Virus record (IMG/VR): IMGVR_UViG_3300031963_000825 | Location: 1 to 26,091 of that record | Direction: 5' to 3' (one strand) | From: a virus | Length of the DNA: 26,091 bases | In this document: piece after piece, positions 23,301 to 26,091 of the stretch | Layout: each line of letters starts with the position of its first letter | Numbering within the stretch: position 1 is the stretch's first letter | Made by a program: the position numbers and the translations under genes | The notes under the pieces: generated by a model | What the model saw: the letters and a program-made list of their open reading frames with translations, nothing else | The model's database searches: none | What the model was told of the DNA's origin: nothing

Positions 23301-24137
23301 ATGTGTCTACTAGTTGTCTGTTCGCCGGGTTCTATACCGGACAGAGCAGACCTTGAGCGTGGTGCGTGTGCTAATCCACACGGCTACGGCTTCGCTATGA
23401 TTATCGGTGGCAAGGTTCATCGCTACCGAACTATGTCTCGTAAGAAAGCGGTCAATAAATTCTTAGAGATGCGTACCCTTCATCCCGAAGGACACGCTAT
23501 ATGGCACGCTCGATACGCCACGCACGGCGTGAAGAATGAAGCCAACTGCCATCCATTCCAAGTCGGAAGCGATGAGGATACTGTCCTCGCCCACAACGGA
23601 GTCCTCGATACTCACATCGAGCCGGGTGATAGGCGTAGCGACACTCGCATATTCGCTGAGGATACGCTTCCCACACTCGGTGGCGTGACGGCTCTCGACA
23701 ACGAGAACCTATACATCCTCGTATCCAAGTGGGCTAGGGGTAGCAAGATAGCCGTACTCACGACCAACCCTCTCGCCAAGCACGAGTGCTACATCATCAA
23801 CGAGGATGCCGGTGCGTGGGATGACAACGGTATATGGTGGTCGAACGAATCGTACAAGCCGGTCGAGAAGAAGTATCCGACTTATAGTTACGGATCAATG
23901 TGGTCGAACGCTAGTGGTCACAAGCCACAAGACTTAGGTTCCCTCGCCTATGACGAGATATGGGATGCCTATGTAGATGAGCAAGGATTCCTCCTCGCTG
24001 AGTGTCCTAACTGCCAACAACTATCGACCTATGAAAGCCACACCTGCGAGCATTGTACGCTATGCTACGACTGCTCAATGGTAGAGAGCGAGTGCTTGTG
24101 CTATGTGCCAAGCAAGAGCCGACACATCGGCTATTAG
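23301..24137 (+). CDS. Class II glutamine amidotransferase with C-terminal Cys cluster
   Basis: This 278-residue protein starts MC, giving the N-terminal Cys2 nucleophile once Met is removed. Other class II (Ntn-type) features are NPHGYGFAM (25-33), WHARYATHG (68-76), CHPF (83-86), LAHNG (96-100) with the oxyanion-hole Asn-Gly, and RSDTRIF (112-118). The domain hydrolyses glutamine to release ammonia. The C-terminal residues 235-267 hold eight Cys, mostly in CxxC pairs (235/238, 249/252, 255/258), a probable zinc ribbon similar in style to the one on the amidoligase. The gene starts 11 bp after the amidoligase stop behind GGGGG. The two probably act on one substrate, with ammonia passed to the ligase or the product trimmed. 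Confidence 0.85.
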   Translation: MCLLVVCSPGSIPDRADLERGACANPHGYGFAMIIGGKVHRYRTMSRKKAVNKFLEMRTLHPEGHAIWHARYATHGVKNEANCHPFQVGSDEDTVLAHNGVLDTHIEPGDRRSDTRIFAEDTLPTLGGVTALDNENLYILVSKWARGSKIAVLTTNPLAKHECYIINEDAGAWDDNGIWWSNESYKPVEKKYPTYSYGSMWSNASGHKPQDLGSLAYDEIWDAYVDEQGFLLAECPNCQQLSTYESHTCEHCTLCYDCSMVESECLCYVPSKSRHIGY

Positions 24138-24140
24138 AAT

Positions 24141-24163
24141 TCCGTAGGTAAGGTGCTTACGGA
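24141..24163 (+). promoter_or_regulatory. Hairpin between amidotransferase and next gene
   Basis: TCCGTA and TACGGA form a 6-bp stem with an 11-nt loop; an inner GTAAG-GTG-CTTAC pairing is an alternative. It lies 3 bp after the amidotransferase stop and 29 bp before the next gene. No U-tract follows. It may protect or shape the mRNA end. Confidence 0.35.
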
Positions 24164-24192
24164 TAGCAAGACAACAACCACGAGTAGAAAGA

Positions 24193-24483
24193 ATGATAAT
24201 GTCCAACAATGTAGTCCTATGGTCAGTCGCTGACGACCTTCGAGGTATCGCAACTGAACTCGAGTCTCTGACTCTGTACGCTGATGATGTCCAGACCATC
24301 GCTTCGGTATATCCAAAGCGTGGTACTATCGTCAAGGCTAAGGCTAGCCAGACACGATACAAGCCGACATCTATGTGGGTATCCAATGGGGATGGTACTT
24401 ACACCCACATCACCGGCAAGAAGTTCCTCCAAGCCAAGCACGATAGGCTTGATGGCTTCGTCGACCCTCTCTTTATCGCGTAA
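24193..24483 (+). CDS. 96-residue protein of unknown function
   Basis: Two ATGs, at 24193 and 24199, could start this gene; the second (MSNNVVLW) is better spaced from AGAAAG, while the first is only 2 codons longer. The N-terminal half is helical (VADDLRGIATELESLTLYADDVQTIASV). The C-terminal half looks like a small beta barrel (GTIVKAKASQTRYKPTSMWV, DGTYTHITGKKFL). No known family is recognised. It stands between two hairpins and may be its own small transcription unit. Confidence 0.68.
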   Translation: MIMSNNVVLWSVADDLRGIATELESLTLYADDVQTIASVYPKRGTIVKAKASQTRYKPTSMWVSNGDGTYTHITGKKFLQAKHDRLDGFVDPLFIA

Positions 24484-24493
24484 CCCCCTAACA

Positions 24494-24527
24494 GTAGGGA
24501 TGGTATGATTCGCTCTGCCATCCCTAC
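24494..24527 (+). terminator. 10-bp perfect inverted repeat, hairpin
   Basis: GTAGGGATGG (24494-24503) and CCATCCCTAC (24518-24527) are perfect inverted repeats with a 14-nt loop. It begins 10 bp after a stop codon and ends 21 bp before the next ATG. No U-tract follows on either strand, so a factor-independent terminator is not clear. An RNA-stability element, an attenuator or a protein-binding operator fits as well. Confidence 0.5.
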
Positions 24528-24548
24528 ACCTAACCACGAGGAGGATGT

Positions 24549-24707
24549 ATGAAGTACGAATTCGCTTGTGACCCTGACCATTGTGATACATACATCACTA
24601 TGGATACAGTACCAAGCTTCCGGTTCCCAACCGATGAACCCAAGATGACCTGCGTATGTGGCAGGAATATGAATCTAATATCAATATTCGAGGTGATGAA
24701 GATATGA
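24549..24707 (+). CDS. 52-residue zinc-ribbon-like microprotein
   Basis: This short gene has a near-ideal GAGGAGG site 5 bp before its ATG. The product starts MKYEFACDPDHCDTYITMD and has four Cys: C7 and C12, then C35 and C37 in TCVCGRNM. The spacing (C-x4-C, about 22 residues, C-x-C) suggests a small zinc ribbon. It ends in TGA overlapping the ATG of the next gene (ATGA), which supports translation. The next protein also starts MKY. Function is unknown; single-ribbon proteins of this size in phages often modulate transcription or bind host enzymes, but nothing here shows that. Confidence 0.68.
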   Translation: MKYEFACDPDHCDTYITMDTVPSFRFPTDEPKMTCVCGRNMNLISIFEVMKI

Positions 24708-24904
24708 AGTACCGACACACGATAACATTCGTTACTGAAATAGATGAGTCCCATATGAGTGGATTCACTCTAATGAATTGGCTTAGTATGCCCGAGAGGG
24801 AGAGGGCTAATATGATAAAGGAAACAACGCAAGGAATTATCAGTAGGCAGTTGAGCATCATCAACAAGAATGGCTCTTGGGCTATACTCAAGGTGGCAGA
24901 ATGA
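24704..24904 (+). CDS. 66-residue protein of unknown function
   Basis: The start is the ATG at 24704 (MKYRHTITFVTEID), which overlaps the stop of the 52-residue gene and has GAGGTG upstream; an in-frame GTG or ATG further upstream would lie inside that gene. The product has an N-terminal beta strand (HTITFVTEI), a helical middle (MNWLSMPERERANMIKETTQG) and a final strand (GSWAILKVAE). This looks like a small alpha/beta fold. It is coupled by ATGA to the following gene. No family is recognised. Confidence 0.65.
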   Translation: MKYRHTITFVTEIDESHMSGFTLMNWLSMPERERANMIKETTQGIISRQLSIINKNGSWAILKVAE

Positions 24905-25125
24905 CCGACCAAGCTGATGAGATTTATGAAGATGTTCGCGCCTTCCACGGAGAGAGGTTCGTGTCGATGTTCGACCGCAAAGCGGAGGAAGAGATTCAGT
25001 CGGCTATCCAACTTCATAAGTTGATGACCGAAGAGGAGAAGGACATTCTCCTTAGGGTGAGGGATGATTTCCCTGCCCTCATAGAACACATAGCCAAAGT
25101 ACGAGCGAGAGTGGGGTTGGTATGA
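24901..25125 (+). CDS. 74-residue helical protein, unknown
   Basis: Read from the ATG at 24901 that overlaps the previous stop (ATGA), with AAGGTGG upstream; a longer in-frame start lies inside the previous gene. The product is highly charged and helical: DEIYEDVRAFHGERFVSMFDRKAEEEIQ, then HKLMTEEEKDILLRVRDDFPALIEHIAKVRAR. It may form a helical bundle or bind a partner protein. No family is recognised. It ends 1 bp before a possible TTG-started membrane microprotein. Confidence 0.65.
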   Translation: MTDQADEIYEDVRAFHGERFVSMFDRKAEEEIQSAIQLHKLMTEEEKDILLRVRDDFPALIEHIAKVRARVGLV

Positions 25126-25126
25126 A

Positions 25127-25243
25127 TTGTACGCGATAAGAGTATTCAGCGCGATAACGCTGACCGCATTGATACTGAACTTACCATTGATAGTAATACC
25201 ACTATCGATGCTCACCTTACTAGCCGTTAGGAGGACGATGTGA
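25127..25243 (+). CDS. Putative 38-residue membrane microprotein
   Basis: This frame opens at a TTG (25127), 1 bp after the previous stop, and closes with a TGA that overlaps the GTG start of whiB (GTGA). The product reads from YAIRVFSAITL through ALILNLPLIVIPLSMLTLLAV and ends RRTM: one long or two short hydrophobic segments, a basic end and almost no other charge. GGGG lies 10 bp upstream of the TTG. The evidence is the filled gap, coupling on both sides and the clear membrane pattern. A phage membrane peptide, perhaps holin-like or inhibitory, is possible because a cell-wall hydrolase lies one gene downstream. There is no ATG, so confidence is moderate. Confidence 0.45.
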   Translation: MYAIRVFSAITLTALILNLPLIVIPLSMLTLLAVRRTM

Positions 25244-25641
25244 ACAAGGGAGCAAGGTCAAGGGTGTATAAGAACAACGAGTACAACCAACTACAAGGGT
25301 TGTGTACAGGAAGTTCTGACCCAGAGTTATGGTTCTCTGATACTGCCGACCAGATGAACGGCAAGGGTAAGAGACTCGAGCCAGAGGTGAAGGCTAGAAT
25401 GGTAGCCCGAACATTGGCAGCAATATCGATCTGTTCGATATGTCCAATCAAGGAAGCCTGTCTTGCCGAGGGTATGAAACCTCAGAACATCGACTTCGGT
25501 GTATGGGGTGGCACGCTACCCGGCGAGCGCTTGGCTATGACCACTCGATCAAAGAGTTCGAGGGATGTTGCGAACAAGATGATATTCGCCAGACAAGTTA
25601 GGGAGGCAGAACGATTATTACTCGGAGAGGCATTGTCGTAA
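25240..25641 (+). CDS. whiB: WhiB-family iron-sulfur transcription regulator
   Basis: This 133-residue protein starts at a GTG with a strong TTAGGAGG site and overlaps the previous frame by GTGA. It shows the full WhiB pattern: C22, then C65-x2-C68-x5-C74, which hold a 4Fe-4S cluster, an LWF segment after the first Cys (30-32), and the GVWGG turn (87-91), followed by a basic C-terminal region. WhiB proteins bind the host's principal sigma factor and change promoter choice; phage copies can displace host WhiB proteins or steer transcription. The gap between the first two Cys (42 residues) is longer than in many host members, with a Lys-rich insertion near 40-47. The 3' end overlaps the likely start of the next gene. 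Confidence 0.92.
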   Translation: MNKGARSRVYKNNEYNQLQGLCTGSSDPELWFSDTADQMNGKGKRLEPEVKARMVARTLAAISICSICPIKEACLAEGMKPQNIDFGVWGGTLPGERLAMTTRSKSSRDVANKMIFARQVREAERLLLGEALS

Positions 25642-26021
25642 TCACCACCGCCGTTATACTCGGCATATTCGGATTCCATAAAGTCGCTATCGCTCCAACA
25701 CCACACATACCAAAGGTTGAGAAGCGAGTATGGACTGTTATGGATAGCAAGGCGTATGCCCGTGACCAACTGGTCAAGTGGACTAATCGCCAATGGTCTT
25801 GCCTAGCAAAGTTGTGGGGTAAGGAATCAGCGTGGAACCCAAGAGCCTACAATAAACAGAAGGTAATGGGACGCAACGCTGGTGGTATTCCGCAACTGCT
25901 AGGCTTAGACCCCAAAGTTCCAGCGACACGACAGATCGAGCGAGGGTTGGCTTATATCTACCATCGCTACGATACGCCGTGTAATGCGTGGAAGTTCTTC
26001 AAGGAAAACAACTACCACTAA
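25614..26021 (+). CDS. Secreted lytic transglycosylase-like wall hydrolase, non-ATG start
   Basis: The catalytic domain is the actinobacterial SLT type: QWSCLAKLWGKESAWNPRAYN carries the catalytic Glu in KES-x-WNP, followed by GGIPQLLG and RGLAYIYHRYDTPCNAW with a Cys pair likely to form a disulfide. It cleaves peptidoglycan. The first ATG in frame (25740) would omit a basic N-region (TRRG) and a hydrophobic segment (IVVITTAVILGIFGF) that form an obvious signal anchor. From the in-frame TAG at 25599 to that ATG there is no ATG, GTG or TTG. GGAGG (25602-25606) stands 7 bp before ATT at 25614, so ATT initiation is likely. About 135 residues result. The start overlaps whiB in another frame. Confidence 0.72.
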   Translation: MITRRGIVVITTAVILGIFGFHKVAIAPTPHIPKVEKRVWTVMDSKAYARDQLVKWTNRQWSCLAKLWGKESAWNPRAYNKQKVMGRNAGGIPQLLGLDPKVPATRQIERGLAYIYHRYDTPCNAWKFFKENNYH

Positions 26022-26030
26022 GGAGCAAGT

Positions 26031-26091
26031 ATGGAAGACGAACCGCTACACATCACCGACCTACGACCAGACTACAAGTCGGCTATGGATG
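26031..26091 (+). CDS. N-terminal fragment, unknown protein at right edge
   Basis: The first 20 codons follow an AAGGAG site 5 bp before the ATG, 9 bp after the transglycosylase stop. The peptide begins MEDEPLHITDLRPDYK and runs off the window. It is acidic with an LRPDYK segment. The spacing and ribosome-binding site support a real gene, but the function cannot be judged from this fragment. Confidence 0.6.
   Translation, partial: MEDEPLHITDLRPDYKSAMD

Noticed and set aside
24075-24591. Several minus-strand open frames in the right arm
   Set aside because: They lie antisense to tightly packed plus-strand genes with good ribosome-binding sites and show no domain or composition typical of real proteins.
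25740-26021. Transglycosylase starting at the first ATG
   Set aside because: This start leaves out the signal anchor encoded in frame just upstream and has no ribosome-binding site; the ATT at 25614 has one at the right distance.

Overview
This window looks like part of a tailed double-stranded DNA phage genome, probably from a phage of an actinobacterium. The host call rests on a WhiB-family regulator at 25240-25641 with the C-x(n)-C-x2-C-x5-C iron-sulfur ligands and the GVWGG turn, a family known only from Actinobacteria and their phages. It is supported by a short secreted transglycosylase of the actinobacterial type directly downstream. Packaging, portal and capsid genes are unmistakable. 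No integrase, tRNA gene, CRISPR array or insertion sequence was seen, and both ends cut through genes.

Left arm (1-20152, all minus strand) is the virion module. In transcription order it reads: terminase large subunit with an added N-terminal helix-turn-helix; portal; three small proteins; a 1672-residue protein and two smaller helical proteins, probably internal virion proteins; scaffold; N4-gp56-type major capsid protein starting at TTG; a run of small proteins, five of them very lysine-rich; a probable neck/adaptor protein; an Ala/Ser-stalk tail fibre; and a set of small beta-rich appendage proteins, three of which are tandem paralogues. Stop and start codons overlap at most junctions (TAATG, ATGA or GTGA), which implies one long, translationally coupled late operon. 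No tape-measure, sheath or tube gene is visible. Together with the N4-type capsid this suggests a podovirus, but tail genes could lie outside the window.

Centre (20153-21200) is about 1 kb without a convincing gene, between the two divergent arms. It holds AT-rich blocks around a 9-bp inverted repeat, a candidate late promoter, phased TCTCAG repeats and a start-less open frame. It is the best candidate for the replication origin and main control region.

Right arm (21201-26091, all plus strand) carries small accessory and probably early genes. The notable ones are an amidoligase with a cysteine-rich N-terminal half, followed 11 bp later by a class II glutamine amidotransferase with its own cysteine cluster. 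This pair is a plausible amide-bond-forming or peptide/metabolite-modifying module. Further on come small unknown proteins, a 38-residue membrane microprotein, WhiB, and the transglycosylase, whose signal segment can only be translated from a non-standard start (probably ATT). Two of the early genes share a duplicated 5' leader: a hairpin with the 7-base loop of a tRNA T-arm, a second hairpin, then a conserved 19-nt block ending at the ATG. The stems differ in sequence but keep pairing, so this looks like a real RNA element.
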